Origin: CAZWRV01 sp964636325
GTDB taxonomy: Bacteria; Verrucomicrobiota; Lentisphaeria; Victivallales; GWF2-50-93
Length of the DNA: 33,390 nt
Reading direction: 5' to 3'
NCBI GenBank assembly: GCA_964636325.1
Contig: CAZWRV010000069.1
Location: forward strand, 1 to 33,390
In this document: positions 16,305 through 24,850 of the stretch, one piece after another
Layout of the letters: each line of letters begins with the position of its first letter
Position numbering within the stretch: the stretch's first letter is position 1
Notes under the pieces: generated by a model
Databases searched by the model: none
What the model saw: the letters and a program-made list of their open reading frames with translations, nothing else
Told to the model about the DNA's origin: nothing
Position numbers and translations under genes: made by a program

Positions 16305-19300
16305 CTATCTGCCTTCCTCCTTGCCTGCCAGCCTGCGGATTTCGCCCTCTGAAAGTGCCCGGTTGTAGATGCGGATTTCATCCATGAGGCCGCGGAAGAT
16401 GTTAGCGCCGGTGCTGTCCGCGCCGAAGCGGAGGGGCAGTTCGGTCGGGGTCAGGCTCCCCTTGCATGGCAAGCTTGCGGCGGCCTCTCCGTTTATGTAT
16501 ACGGTCAATGTCCCGCCGCCGAGGACCGCGGCAACGTGGGACCACTCGTCTACTGGCAGGACAGGCTTGGGAGTGTTGAGGGTGCCGATCCGGGTGATTA
16601 CCCTGACGTGGTTTTCCGGATGAGTGTCGAGCAGATATGCGTCGGCGCCTCCCGCCGGACCCTTGTCTATGAGCCTCATCGCTCCCTTCTGCCCTGGCTT
16701 GACCCACACTGCGAGAGTCATCTGGTCGCCGAGGTTAAGGTCCGGCGCGCTGGCCACGTCAAGGAAGCCGCCGCCTGGAAACTCGACGGCCCTGCCGATC
16801 TTGCCGTCGGCGATCTTGAGCTGGCCGTTGGCCAGTGCAAAGTGGCGGTTGCCGGAGCGGTCAGGCAGCCAGATTCCCTTCAACTCATCGCAGTCCCAGT
16901 AGCCGACAAGCCCCTGCTCGGCAAGCTTTTGCGATAACTGCTGTGGCTTGTCAGCCCCGCCGGAAAAGAGCAGAACGGCAAATTCGGCGGGGAGGAAGAA
17001 TGCGGACGAGCCGAACGGGGCGAAGGTTGAGGTCTCACCGTGGCCCTTGTTGTTCCTTCCGACGTTGAAGCTCCAGCGCTCCCCCTTGTTCGGCGGAAAC
17101 GGCGACACCGAATCGAACGGTATTGCGGCCTCGACCGTCCAGCGGTTGGCATATCGCATCGCGGCGGACGTCCAAGGGGGGCTCAGACGGCGGTCGTCGG
17201 TTGCAGCGGTCGTACCGCGGGAGTCGTAGCGGGCGCCCAGAGGGTTGACCGCGAAGTGCCATATCGCGCCGCCCTTCTGCGGCTGGAGGAATATCTCCAC
17301 CGAATCGTCGAAGAATACGTCCGCGTCGCGGTTGTCCGGCAGGGGTTCGAACTCGGCCTGAAGCCCGTCCATCCGGGACTCCCAGCAGGTGATCGCGAAA
17401 TAAAGGCTGCTGTCGTCGCAGCCGATGCGGACGTCGGTCTGCTCCTTGGCCGGATCCGCCTTGCCGAGGACGAAGAAAGGCCCTATCGGCGCAACGTCCT
17501 TCCATGCCTCGTCCTTGAGCTCGCCGTCGATCTTGGGGGCCGAGGCCAGCCGCGGCACCGATACTTCAGGATTCGCCGGACGCTTGATAGAAACCGGCAG
17601 CTGCGGCGGTGCCGGAGCATCGGGCTCGGCCGGAGGCTTCCAGCCGCTGGCTAGCAGCGTGTTGCGTCCGAGCCAGCGGCGGCTGGCGGGCGCAAGGCGT
17701 TTCGGTTCGCGGTTGGGCTCCGCGGTAATCGTAGCGGCGGCGAAGCCGGAGCCGACTGGCCGCAATTCATAGGTCTTCCCGGCCTCGGTCGGAAACTTGA
17801 GCAGGCGTTCCGCCGAGCTAAGGACGGCCTTCCCATCAGCCTCTACGACGGTTTCGCAGCCGAATGGGTTGACGACTGCCGCAGGCGAACCTCGCAGGCT
17901 CTTTATCCAGACCGCCTTCGCCCTGCCCTTCTCGGCATGGCATAATACCTCGAAGCCTCCCATCGCCAGGAGCTTGAAGTCCGCATCCCAGGCCGCGGGG
18001 AGGGCTGGGCATATCCGGATTACAACGTCCCATGGCTGCAGAAGCATCTCGCCGACTCCGGTGGAGAAAGTACCGCTCCCCTCCAGGTAGAAATGCTTTC
18101 CCGGCTTCCGCGTGTAGTAGTCCTGGAGTCCGCACGGGTAGACCTGGTAATATTCGGCGTGCAGCGGCAGAAGCTCCTCAACGCCAAGGAGCTGAGGCGG
18201 AACATCCTTCGCCTGCGCCTGCGCCATCCCGAGCCGCGCCGCGGCGATGCTGTCCGTGGTCCAGCCGTATGCGTTGACGTTCTTCCTGGCCTGGAATGTC
18301 TTCCGGGCCAGATCGAAGTCCGGGGTGTCGAGACGCATCAGCGGGAAGACGCCGAACGGGAAGAGTTCCGGGTTTTCGGCGTTGCGCCATTCCATCTTTT
18401 CGCCATCCTTGAGCTGGTACGGCAATATCGCGCCGTTGGCGGGATTGATCGGATATGACGCCAGATTGTCAAGGCGTTCCTGCCAGACCGCGCGGAGATC
18501 ATCGTCCACGCCGAGGATGCGGGCCGCCTCTGTCGCCGCGGGGAATATGAAGCGCATGGCTGCGAGGTCCGTCGCCGGATTCTTCACCTTCCAGAAGGAC
18601 TCGTGCGCGTTCGAAGGCCAGGAGTGGTATTTGCCGTCGGGCCCCTTCTCCAGGTATGCCGCGTAGAAAATCGCCGCCTCCTTCATCAGCGGGTATGCAC
18701 GATCCTTCAGGAATTCCTTATCGCCGGTGTAGAGCCAATACCACCAGAACTGCATTGCGATTTCCGCGGATGACGAGAATATCAGGTTTGTGTGGGCCAC
18801 GTTTTTCGGGACCGGGACGCGAGGGTGGATTCCGCGCTCCCTCTCCCATATCCCCATTGCGCCCGTGAACGGGATTGTCTCCTGGAACTGCGCGCCGTCG
18901 ATTTCCCAGCAGGCCTTGGTCCATTTCTTCACCTCCGGGAGCATGTTCCAGTAGAGGTCGTAGTAAGGCCTGATCAGCTCGAGGTGGTTGGCGGCGTAGA
19001 GCGGCCAGTATGTCTCCTGCGTGTTCCAATGCCAGTAGCAGGGCCCCCATTCGCGCTCGTCCTTCTCCCAGAGCCAGAGGCCGCCGTTGAACTTCGGGGG
19101 GACTTCGCCGCGCGAACCCGAAGCCATCGCATACAGGTGCATGTAGCAGAGGTTGGCAAGGTAGTCGGCGGTGCCGTCGGGGCCGGCGAGGCGGATGAAT
19201 GACTTGTCCCAGAACGCGGCCCACCATGCCGAATGCGAACTTCGCAGCGCGTCCCAGCCTTTCGCCTTCAGCGCGGCCAGGCGCTCCGCCGCGGCGGAAG

Positions 19301-20009
19301 CGGGGTCGGACTGCGCGTCGCGGGTTCCGGCGAAGCTTATCAACGCGGTGAATTCCCGGGCCGGAATCCTTATGCTCGCCGAATTCCTGCCGTCCATCGC
19401 CGCCTCGGCGGCGTCGCCTTCGACCGCGGCCTCCACCGCGAAACGGTAGTCCGGCTGGTTCTGGACCTTGAGCAGGTCCGCAAACTTTATTCGGCCGTCG
19501 GCGGCCGAGCATGCGGCGGTCGGCCGCCAGGAAATCAGATCGAGAAAGAATTCGGCATCCTTTATGACGCGCCTGTCCGTCACCCGGATCACGAGGGCGT
19601 CGGCATCCGCCGGGATGAAGCAGACGATGCTGACGGCGCCGCTGTCACTCTCGAGCTCCGTCGTCAAGGTCGCGTCGTATAGCGAGAGACGCTGGCGGTA
19701 GCTCTTCAGGCCGGTCAGGAAAGCGTGCGAACTTCGCAGCCTGATCTGGCATATTCCGCCGTTGTAGACCCCGGCGAGCGGCGTGTTGAGCTGGAACTGA
19801 AGCGCGTCCGGCTGCCAGACCTGCGCTCCCAAGGTTCCGTTGCCCAGGGGCATCCCCTCCCAGCCGTGCCGTGCGGGCGCGAGATAAAGCACGTCCTGGT
19901 GCGAGACAACCCCCTTCATGTCGACCGACGGCATCGCGGCTGACAAATCCGAAGAGGCGAGCATGGAGAAGAAAAACGCGGAAAATGCTGCGGAAGTTAT
20001 TTTCAACAT
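16305..20009 (-). CDS. secreted GH95-like glycosidase with CBM9-like and LamG-like domains
   Basis: This 1234-residue protein starts with a signal peptide (1 to about 25). Residues about 30-760 resemble GH95 alpha-L-fucosidases or galactosidases: EGMPLGNGTLGAQVW (51-65), WHWNTQETYWPLYAANH (326-342) and WPSNAHESFW (464-473), where Glu470 is the likely general acid. A CBM9-like beta-sandwich (about 820-1015: APKIDGELKDEAW, then DADVFFDDSVEIFLQP) and a concanavalin/LamG-like domain (about 1033-1230: VGYWDCDE, DEWSHVAAVL, GLMDEIRIYNRALSEGEI) follow. This is much longer than usual for GH95 and suggests binding to insoluble glycan. The ATG at 20009 has GGGAGG 5-6 bases before it. It is first in a minus-strand cluster with a sigma70-like promoter at 20062-20090. 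Confidence 0.85.
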   Translation of the reverse strand: MLKITSAAFSAFFFSMLASSDLSAAMPSVDMKGVVSHQDVLYLAPARHGWEGMPLGNGTLGAQVWQPDALQFQLNTPLAGVYNGGICQIRLRSSHAFLTGLKSYRQRLSLYDATLTTELESDSGAVSIVCFIPADADALVIRVTDRRVIKDAEFFLDLISWRPTAACSAADGRIKFADLLKVQNQPDYRFAVEAAVEGDAAEAAMDGRNSASIRIPAREFTALISFAGTRDAQSDPASAAAERLAALKAKGWDALRSSHSAWWAAFWDKSFIRLAGPDGTADYLANLCYMHLYAMASGSRGEVPPKFNGGLWLWEKDEREWGPCYWHWNTQETYWPLYAANHLELIRPYYDLYWNMLPEVKKWTKACWEIDGAQFQETIPFTGAMGIWERERGIHPRVPVPKNVAHTNLIFSSSAEIAMQFWWYWLYTGDKEFLKDRAYPLMKEAAIFYAAYLEKGPDGKYHSWPSNAHESFWKVKNPATDLAAMRFIFPAATEAARILGVDDDLRAVWQERLDNLASYPINPANGAILPYQLKDGEKMEWRNAENPELFPFGVFPLMRLDTPDFDLARKTFQARKNVNAYGWTTDSIAAARLGMAQAQAKDVPPQLLGVEELLPLHAEYYQVYPCGLQDYYTRKPGKHFYLEGSGTFSTGVGEMLLQPWDVVIRICPALPAAWDADFKLLAMGGFEVLCHAEKGRAKAVWIKSLRGSPAAVVNPFGCETVVEADGKAVLSSAERLLKFPTEAGKTYELRPVGSGFAAATITAEPNREPKRLAPASRRWLGRNTLLASGWKPPAEPDAPAPPQLPVSIKRPANPEVSVPRLASAPKIDGELKDEAWKDVAPIGPFFVLGKADPAKEQTDVRIGCDDSSLYFAITCWESRMDGLQAEFEPLPDNRDADVFFDDSVEIFLQPQKGGAIWHFAVNPLGARYDSRGTTAATDDRRLSPPWTSAAMRYANRWTVEAAIPFDSVSPFPPNKGERWSFNVGRNNKGHGETSTFAPFGSSAFFLPAEFAVLLFSGGADKPQQLSQKLAEQGLVGYWDCDELKGIWLPDRSGNRHFALANGQLKIADGKIGRAVEFPGGGFLDVASAPDLNLGDQMTLAVWVKPGQKGAMRLIDKGPAGGADAYLLDTHPENHVRVITRIGTLNTPKPVLPVDEWSHVAAVLGGGTLTVYINGEAAASLPCKGSLTPTELPLRFGADSTGANIFRGLMDEIRIYNRALSEGEIRRLAGKEEGR

Positions 20010-20251
20010 GGAGCCTCCCTGTATTCTCAGACTCCTCATCCTAATGAAAGACAAATGCTCGAATATACAGGCGTTCCACAGGAACCGCAAGAAAATCTGA
20101 ACCTATAAGGAGTATACACCACCCGGACAAAAGCCAATTGAAGGCGGGCACGACGCTTGAATTTCCAGATACAAGATATAATTCAACACATTCTCTGACC
20201 GATATCCAATTATCAACGTTCAACAGCCAACCTACGAGGTGAATTGCCCGG
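20010..20251. promoter_or_regulatory. divergent control region between the GH95-like and GH2 genes
   Basis: This 242-bp region must serve both transcription directions. The minus-strand promoter at 20062-20090 is the better candidate. For GH2, a TATAAT at 20177-20182 is visible, but the nearest TTGAAT is only 14 bases upstream, so it is weak. A GAAAATCTGAA word occurs at 20091-20101. Confidence 0.5.
20062..20090 (-). promoter_or_regulatory. sigma70-like promoter with internal palindrome for the GH95-like cluster
   Basis: On the minus strand TTGCGG and TATATT are separated by 17 bases. The spacer contains GTTCC-TGT-GGAAC (20073-20085), a 5-3-5 palindrome in a position where a repressor could block the polymerase. 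This is pattern reading only. Confidence 0.4.
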
Positions 20252-22144
20252 ATGAAAAAGTCTTATGATCTGTCAACGCTGGAATGGAAGCTTACTGGCT
20301 TCACCCCCTGGCAGTGGGGCTGGGGCCGCTCGATGGAGACCGGGCTGGCCATCAGCTCGGAAATTCCTCCGGTTCCGGCGCAGGTGCCCGGTTCGGTGCA
20401 GGCTGCGCTCCTGAAGGCCGGGCTGATACCGGACTGGAACTACGGGCTCGAGCACAGAAGCTGCGAATGGGTGGAGCACCGGCACTGGGTCTTCGAGGCG
20501 GCTCTTCCGGACAGATATTTCGAGGGAGGCCAATGTTACAGGCTCATATGTGACGGGCTCGATGGCCCGGGCTGGATCATGCTCAACGGCGTCGAAGTCG
20601 GCGGATTCTCGAACTCCTTCGTCCCGCATGTCTTCGATCTGACGAAATTCCTAAGGGAACAGGGGAACGTCCTGCAGCTCGTCTTCGACTGTCCGCCACG
20701 CTGGCTCGGGCAATTCGGCTACACGACGCAGATGACCGATTGGAAGCCGCGCTTCAACTACACATGGGACTGGATGCCGCGCCTCGTCCAGATTGGAATA
20801 TGGGACAGGATTTCACTGGAAGCCGTCGACGGCCCGGAAATATCCGGCTTGCGGTGCCGGGCAGGGAAGGACTCCCTGGAGGTCGCCGCAAAGGGCGGCA
20901 GAATGCGCCTGACGCTGAAGGACGGGGAGAAGGTCGTCCGCTCCGAGGAGTTCGACGGCATGATACGTTGGGGGAGTCTGCCGGTCGAAGCTTGGTGGCC
21001 CAACGGCCACGGACCGCAGAAATTATATTCCGTCGAATGCGAGCTCCTCGGAAGCGGCGAAATCCGCCGCTGGCGCGTCGGATTCAAGTCGGTTGAATGG
21101 AGGCGGTGCGAAGGCGCTCCCGAGAACGCGGATCCATGGATCTGCGCCGTGAACGGCAACCCGATTTTCCTCCAGGGTGTCAACTGGACTCCGATAAAGC
21201 CGAATTTCGCGGATGCCACTGAAGCCGACTACCGCAGGCTGCTTTCGTCCTACCGAGACATCGGCTGCAACATCCTGCGCGTATGGGGCGGGGCCGTCCT
21301 GGAGAAGGAGATTTTCTACGACATCTGCGACGAGTTCGGTCTGATGGTATGGCAGGAGTTTCCGCTTTCCTCTTCCGGGTTAGAGAACTGGCCTCCGGAG
21401 GACTGGAAGGCCATCGAGGACATGGCTGAAATCGCAAAATCATACATTGCCAGGCGCCAGCATCACGTCTCGCTCCTGCTCTGGTGCGGCGGCAACGAGC
21501 TGCAGGGTGCGCTGGACGGCGGCAAGGTTGGGATCGGCAAACCGGTGGACAACGGACACCCCCTCATAGGCCGCCTGGCACGGCTTGTCGAGGAACTTGA
21601 TCCAGGAAGGAGATTCCTCCCCTCCTCGGCGTCGGGCCCGAGGTTCATCGCGCATGAAACCGACTTCGGCAAGGGACTTCACTGGGACGTCCACGGCCCC
21701 TGGAACATCGAGTCGGAGAAATACTGGGAGAACGACGACGCGCTCTTCCGTTCGGAAGTAGGCACACCCGGCGCAAGCTCGGCCGAAATCATACGCAATT
21801 TCGCCGGCGGAATCCCCGAGCTGCCCGCATCGCTGGACAATCCGCTCTGGCGGCGCACCTCATGGTGGATACAGTGGCCCGACTTCCTGAAGGAGCTCGG
21901 CCGCGAACCGCGCGACCTGGAGGAGTTCGTAGCGTGGAGCCAGGAGCGCCAGGCTGTCGGACTGGCAAGGGCGGTCGGCGCCTGCAAGAGGCGATTCCCG
22001 AAATGCGGCGGCGTCATCATCTGGATGGGGCACGACTGCTTCCCCTGCACCGCGAACACCGCGATCATCGACTTCTACGGCAATCTCAAGCCGGCCGCGC
22101 TGGCCGTGGCGGAGATTTTCAAAGGAAAATCTGCTTCAGAATAG
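20252..22144 (+). CDS. GH2-family beta-mannosidase-like glycosidase
   Basis: This 630-residue protein has the order of GH2 beta-mannosidases: a sugar-binding beta-sandwich (VPGSVQAALLKAGLIPDWNYG, starting at 45), a middle sandwich domain (about 195-280) and a TIM barrel (about 300-620). GVNWTPI (309-315), NILRVWGG (340-347) and LWCGGNE (410-416) contain the acid/base Glu416. FRSEVG (499-504) supplies the likely nucleophile Glu502, with Val where Phe is usual. There is no signal peptide, so it probably acts in the cytoplasm on imported oligosaccharides. It is shorter than typical 800-900-residue members and ends after the barrel, without the C-terminal beta domains. Its last 26 bases overlap the end of the convergent VIT gene. 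A GAGGTG ribosome binding site lies about 12 bases upstream. Confidence 0.9.
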   Translation: MKKSYDLSTLEWKLTGFTPWQWGWGRSMETGLAISSEIPPVPAQVPGSVQAALLKAGLIPDWNYGLEHRSCEWVEHRHWVFEAALPDRYFEGGQCYRLICDGLDGPGWIMLNGVEVGGFSNSFVPHVFDLTKFLREQGNVLQLVFDCPPRWLGQFGYTTQMTDWKPRFNYTWDWMPRLVQIGIWDRISLEAVDGPEISGLRCRAGKDSLEVAAKGGRMRLTLKDGEKVVRSEEFDGMIRWGSLPVEAWWPNGHGPQKLYSVECELLGSGEIRRWRVGFKSVEWRRCEGAPENADPWICAVNGNPIFLQGVNWTPIKPNFADATEADYRRLLSSYRDIGCNILRVWGGAVLEKEIFYDICDEFGLMVWQEFPLSSSGLENWPPEDWKAIEDMAEIAKSYIARRQHHVSLLLWCGGNELQGALDGGKVGIGKPVDNGHPLIGRLARLVEELDPGRRFLPSSASGPRFIAHETDFGKGLHWDVHGPWNIESEKYWENDDALFRSEVGTPGASSAEIIRNFAGGIPELPASLDNPLWRRTSWWIQWPDFLKELGREPRDLEEFVAWSQERQAVGLARAVGACKRRFPKCGGVIIWMGHDCFPCTANTAIIDFYGNLKPAALAVAEIFKGKSASE

Positions 22145-23150
22145 CGCCGAGGCCCTCTTTTGCCTTCTCCTCGCGTTTGCAGAACGCCTCGATGGCGTCC
22201 GCGACTTCTCCGCTTGTGAAAAGTTTGAAGCCGCGCAGCAGCTGCAGCGCCCTGGCGAGCTTTTTCCTGTCTTTGCCGAGTGCGGCCAGTTCGCGCAGCA
22301 ACTTGTCCAGGAGGAGCTTATGCGCATTGCTGATGCCGGCCCACGGGAGCAGACTGTCAGCGAGGAGTAACTTCCATTCATTCTCCGCGAAAATCGAGAC
22401 TCCCTGGGTGACAACCGCCTCAAGGTCGTCACGTAGGTAGAGCGGTAGTTCCTCAGGCATAGGTTCATCTGCGCAGGGGCTGGATTCCGAGAACAGATGA
22501 TCACATTCTTCGGCAATGGATCTCGACATCAATTTCAAGCACCTCTTCACCTGAGCCGGCGGTGAGCAGCAGCAGTAATTCACGGTCGAAATTCCATTCA
22601 TATCCCAATCGCCGGGCTCTACGGCAGCCTGCTCGAGGACGGCGCTGGCGACGGCGACCTTCTCGGCCTCGTCGAACACGATGAAGGCCGCGCCCTGGCA
22701 GAGCGGAACGGCCATCGCGATGAGTATGACTGGATGATCGCCGGGCTGGATATTGCCGAGGCGGAGCTCGAAAAGATTTTCACGGACGCTTTCTACCAAA
22801 GCCGCGCGGCGGCCCGCCGCCTTCTGCTTCTTGAACTCCTTCCGCGCCTCCTTGACTGGCTTCACCTTTGCTGAAATGACCCGGGATCCGATGCGCATTT
22901 CGCAGCGGTGCACGGACGCATCCGCGGGAAGAGGGAACGTATAAAGGACGTCCACCGGCTTCCTGCCCGTATATTCATATATCTGTTCGACCACGATCTC
23001 CGCGCAGTCGCCCTCCACCTGGAACCTGGCGTCGACCGCCTTCAGCGGCAGGCGGACGCGCCCCCCTCCGGCGTCCTCCGAGAAAAGACCTATTTCCCCT
23101 GCATCCACATGCTCGTCCAAGATGACATCGCTCAGCCTTTTTTTCTTCAT
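22119..23150 (-). CDS. VIT-domain protein lacking a von Willebrand A domain
   Basis: This 343-residue protein begins with a VIT domain (about 25-165), a fold usually found before a vWA domain in secreted or surface proteins. Seen are the strand pattern with VEQIYEYTGRKPVDVLYTFPLP, and KVKPVKEARKEFKKQKAAGRRAALVES, the typical helix-to-strand segment, followed by LGNIQPGDHPVI. No metal-binding DxSxS of a vWA domain follows; the rest (about 190-343) is helical and unrecognised. No signal peptide is visible. AGGAGG lies about 7 bases before the ATG and overlaps the stop of the small upstream open frame, which suggests coupling. It ends inside the 3' end of the convergent GH2 gene. Confidence 0.75.
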   Translation of the reverse strand: MKKKRLSDVILDEHVDAGEIGLFSEDAGGGRVRLPLKAVDARFQVEGDCAEIVVEQIYEYTGRKPVDVLYTFPLPADASVHRCEMRIGSRVISAKVKPVKEARKEFKKQKAAGRRAALVESVRENLFELRLGNIQPGDHPVILIAMAVPLCQGAAFIVFDEAEKVAVASAVLEQAAVEPGDWDMNGISTVNYCCCSPPAQVKRCLKLMSRSIAEECDHLFSESSPCADEPMPEELPLYLRDDLEAVVTQGVSIFAENEWKLLLADSLLPWAGISNAHKLLLDKLLRELAALGKDRKKLARALQLLRGFKLFTSGEVADAIEAFCKREEKAKEGLGAILKQIFL

Positions 23151-23162
23151 GCCTGTTCCCTC

Positions 23163-23417
23163 CTACTGAGAAAGAAGCCTGTTTATCTGCTTGAGCACCG
23201 CCGGAGAAAGCGACTGGCGGCGTTCGCTCACGAGTATGAAACCGGGCGCCACATGCCACGAAGAGCAGGGCTCGGCGTAATGCTCAGTGTTGTTAACGGC
23301 CTTCTCGGAGCTCCCCTTCAGGAGCGCCTTCAAGTCCTCCACGTCCAGGCCGTTGATGCGGAGGCAAAGGCTGGAGGCGAAAATCATATTGGCGACGGAT
23401 ATCGCCTTTGAACTCAC
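23163..23417 (-). pseudogene. possible 3' remnant of a truncated gene, upstream of the VIT gene
   Basis: The open frame encodes up to 84 residues from a GTG with no ribosome binding site. In-frame codons continue upstream to about 23450 without an ATG. The sequence looks like real protein (ending APGFILVSERRQSLSPAVLKQ...) but was not recognised. It ends 12 bases before the VIT gene, whose ribosome binding site overlaps its stop. It is most simply the C-terminal remnant of a longer gene lost on the repeat-rich side; a genuine small gene is the alternative. Confidence 0.4.
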
Positions 23418-23505
23418 GAAAGCGGCTGTATATTCCCCGCCACAAATTCAAATTTCCTGGCCCGCCCGCCATGAAGAGATTAAAAGCGGCTGGGAAATTT
23501 CATGG

Positions 23506-23544
23506 TAAATATTCAGCGAACTACGCCCTTTCGCTGAATATTTA
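23506..23544. repeat. perfect 14-bp hairpin with conserved 11-nt loop, copy 1
   Basis: TAAATATTCAGCGA (23506-23519) and TCGCTGAATATTTA (23531-23544) pair perfectly around the loop ACTACGCCCTT (23520-23530). The same loop occurs in the hairpin at 31916-31956. This copy is directly joined to the 55-bp repeat. Confidence 0.85.
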
Positions 23545-23597
23545 TACTCATTTAGCGTGAAAATTTACATTTCGACGGGCAAGATTTGGGAGTGGAT
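23543..23597. repeat. 55-bp repeat, inverted relative to 1-55
   Basis: Matches the reverse complement of 1-55 at 53 of 55 bases. It abuts the conserved-loop hairpin on the left, and on the right a run of seven T and another hairpin. Confidence 0.85.
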
Positions 23598-23603
23598 TTT
23601 TTT

Positions 23604-23646
23604 GTTCCGACCGAGCGGCGACATGAATGTCGTCCGAGGAAGGAAC
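23604..23646. terminator. hairpin flanked by T-run and A-run, possible bidirectional terminator
   Basis: Outer arms GTTCC (23604-23608) and GGAAC (23642-23646), with inner arms CGACAT and ATGTCG, form an imperfect long stem. A run of seven T precedes it and GGAAAAA follows. On the minus strand the T-run lies directly after the stem, as in an intrinsic terminator, but no gene on that strand ends here. Confidence 0.35.
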
Positions 23647-23766
23647 GGAAAAATACGGCCCAAAGATGCCCGTCCGTCCTGGCGGATTGCGGTATTTCGC
23701 CACATCTCTTTTTTTCCACGGATCAGGAAGTCTTAAATTCAGGAATAAACCATAAAGGGGGCATGT

Positions 23767-24600
23767 ATGGCTTGGGGTTGGAGAAGCAGGCGCTACGAGA
23801 GCTTTTATCCGCCGTATGTCAGCGTCGCCGAGAAGAGAAGACGTGCGGAAAAGGAAGCCCAGAAGTTCACCAAGAAGGGCGGAAAGCTTGAGCCGATAAC
23901 CATCCAAGGGAGGACTATCGCCGCGACATTCTGGGGCAAGTCCTGGTGCGAGAACCTCGAAAGATACAGCGACTTCGAAAACCGCCTGCCAAGGGGCAGG
24001 TCCTATGTCCGCAACGGCTCGGTGATCGATCTGAAAATCGAGAAGGGTAAGATCAAGGCGCTCGTCAGCGGGACAAGCCTCTACAAGATCGAGATCGGAA
24101 TCAAGCCGCTCCCCAAGAACAAATGGGAGGGCATCAAGTCCGCATGCTCCGGCCAGATAGGGACGCTCATCGACCTCCTCAAGGGCAAGTTCTCCACCGC
24201 AATAATGGAGAAGATCTGCATGAAGGGCGAGGGAATGTTTCCGGAGCCTTCAGAGATAAAGCTCGACTGCAGCTGCCCGGACTGGGCGGACATGTGCAAG
24301 CATGTCGCCGCCGTCCTCTACGGCGTAGGCGCAAGGCTCGACGAAAAACCCGAGCTCATCTTTCTTCTGCGCGACGTGGACCACCTCGACCTCATAAGCC
24401 ATGCCGCCGCGGGCGGAGATCTCGCAGGCAAGGCGTCCGCCAAGGAGCCCGGCATCGCCGACAAGGACATCGGCGACGTCTTCGGAATCGAGATCGACTC
24501 CGCCGCGCCTGCTCCCGCGGAGGCCAAGGCTTCCTCCAAGAAAAAGAAGCCGAAGAAATCAAGAGCCAGGAAGGCCGGAAAGCTTTCGAAGGTGAAATAA
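23767..24600 (+). CDS. SWIM zinc-finger protein
   Basis: This 277-residue protein carries a SWIM motif CxCx6CxH at Cys168, Cys170, Cys177 and His179 (DCSCPDWADMCKHV). Such proteins bind DNA or partner proteins and in many bacteria are encoded beside a SNF2/Rad54-type helicase, which is not present in this window. The N-terminus (WGWRSRRYESFYPPYVSVAEKR) is like SNF2-associated SWIM proteins. The C-terminal 25 residues are strongly basic (KKKKPKKSRARK), suggesting nucleic-acid binding. The ATG at 23767 follows AAAGGGGG by about 5 bases. A decayed glycosidase fragment starts 5 bases after its stop. Confidence 0.88.
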   Translation: MAWGWRSRRYESFYPPYVSVAEKRRRAEKEAQKFTKKGGKLEPITIQGRTIAATFWGKSWCENLERYSDFENRLPRGRSYVRNGSVIDLKIEKGKIKALVSGTSLYKIEIGIKPLPKNKWEGIKSACSGQIGTLIDLLKGKFSTAIMEKICMKGEGMFPEPSEIKLDCSCPDWADMCKHVAAVLYGVGARLDEKPELIFLLRDVDHLDLISHAAAGGDLAGKASAKEPGIADKDIGDVFGIEIDSAAPAPAEAKASSKKKKPKKSRARKAGKLSKVK

Positions 24601-24605
24601 GACAT

Positions 24606-24830
24606 ATGAGCTGGTTTTCAAGATGCTTCAGGCAGGGCTTCGCGAACCTGGGCGGTCCGGCGCTAAAGGGCTTCGACGCTAGGGAGCTGGCGCGGCGCTT
24701 CAAGGACGCCGGCGCCGAACTTGTCTACATGGACGGCATCCATCAGAACGAGACATTGTTCCCCACGAAGCTCAGCATTATGTCCCCGCATTTGGAGTTT
24801 TTTTGGTTACCTTATGATGTTTCAAAATGA
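24606..24830 (+). pseudogene. N-terminal fragment of a GH29/GHL6-like glycosidase
   Basis: The frame encodes 74 residues starting MSWFSRCFRQG. Residues about 20-55 (FDARELARRFKDAGAELVYM, then ETLFPTKLS) resemble the start of alpha-L-fucosidase-like TIM barrels (FDxxxWAxxFKxAGA...LWPSK). Full proteins have several hundred residues; here the similarity stops after about 63 codons at a T-rich junction and a stop follows. It lies 5 bases after the SWIM gene with AAGGTG as a possible ribosome binding site, and its stop overlaps an ATG in the leader of the URO-D gene. Most likely the remnant of a deletion. Confidence 0.55.
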
Positions 24831-24850
24831 TATTAAGGAGTCCATCACAA

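Larger units (their letters stand above)
23418..23766. other. 349-bp intergenic region holding three palindromic or repeated elements
   Basis: No gene is seen apart from upstream codons of the remnant. It holds the conserved-loop hairpin (23506-23544), the 55-bp repeat (23543-23597) and a T-run/A-run flanked hairpin (23604-23646). The region before the SWIM gene ends with AAAGGGGG, a strong ribosome binding site. Confidence 0.6.
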
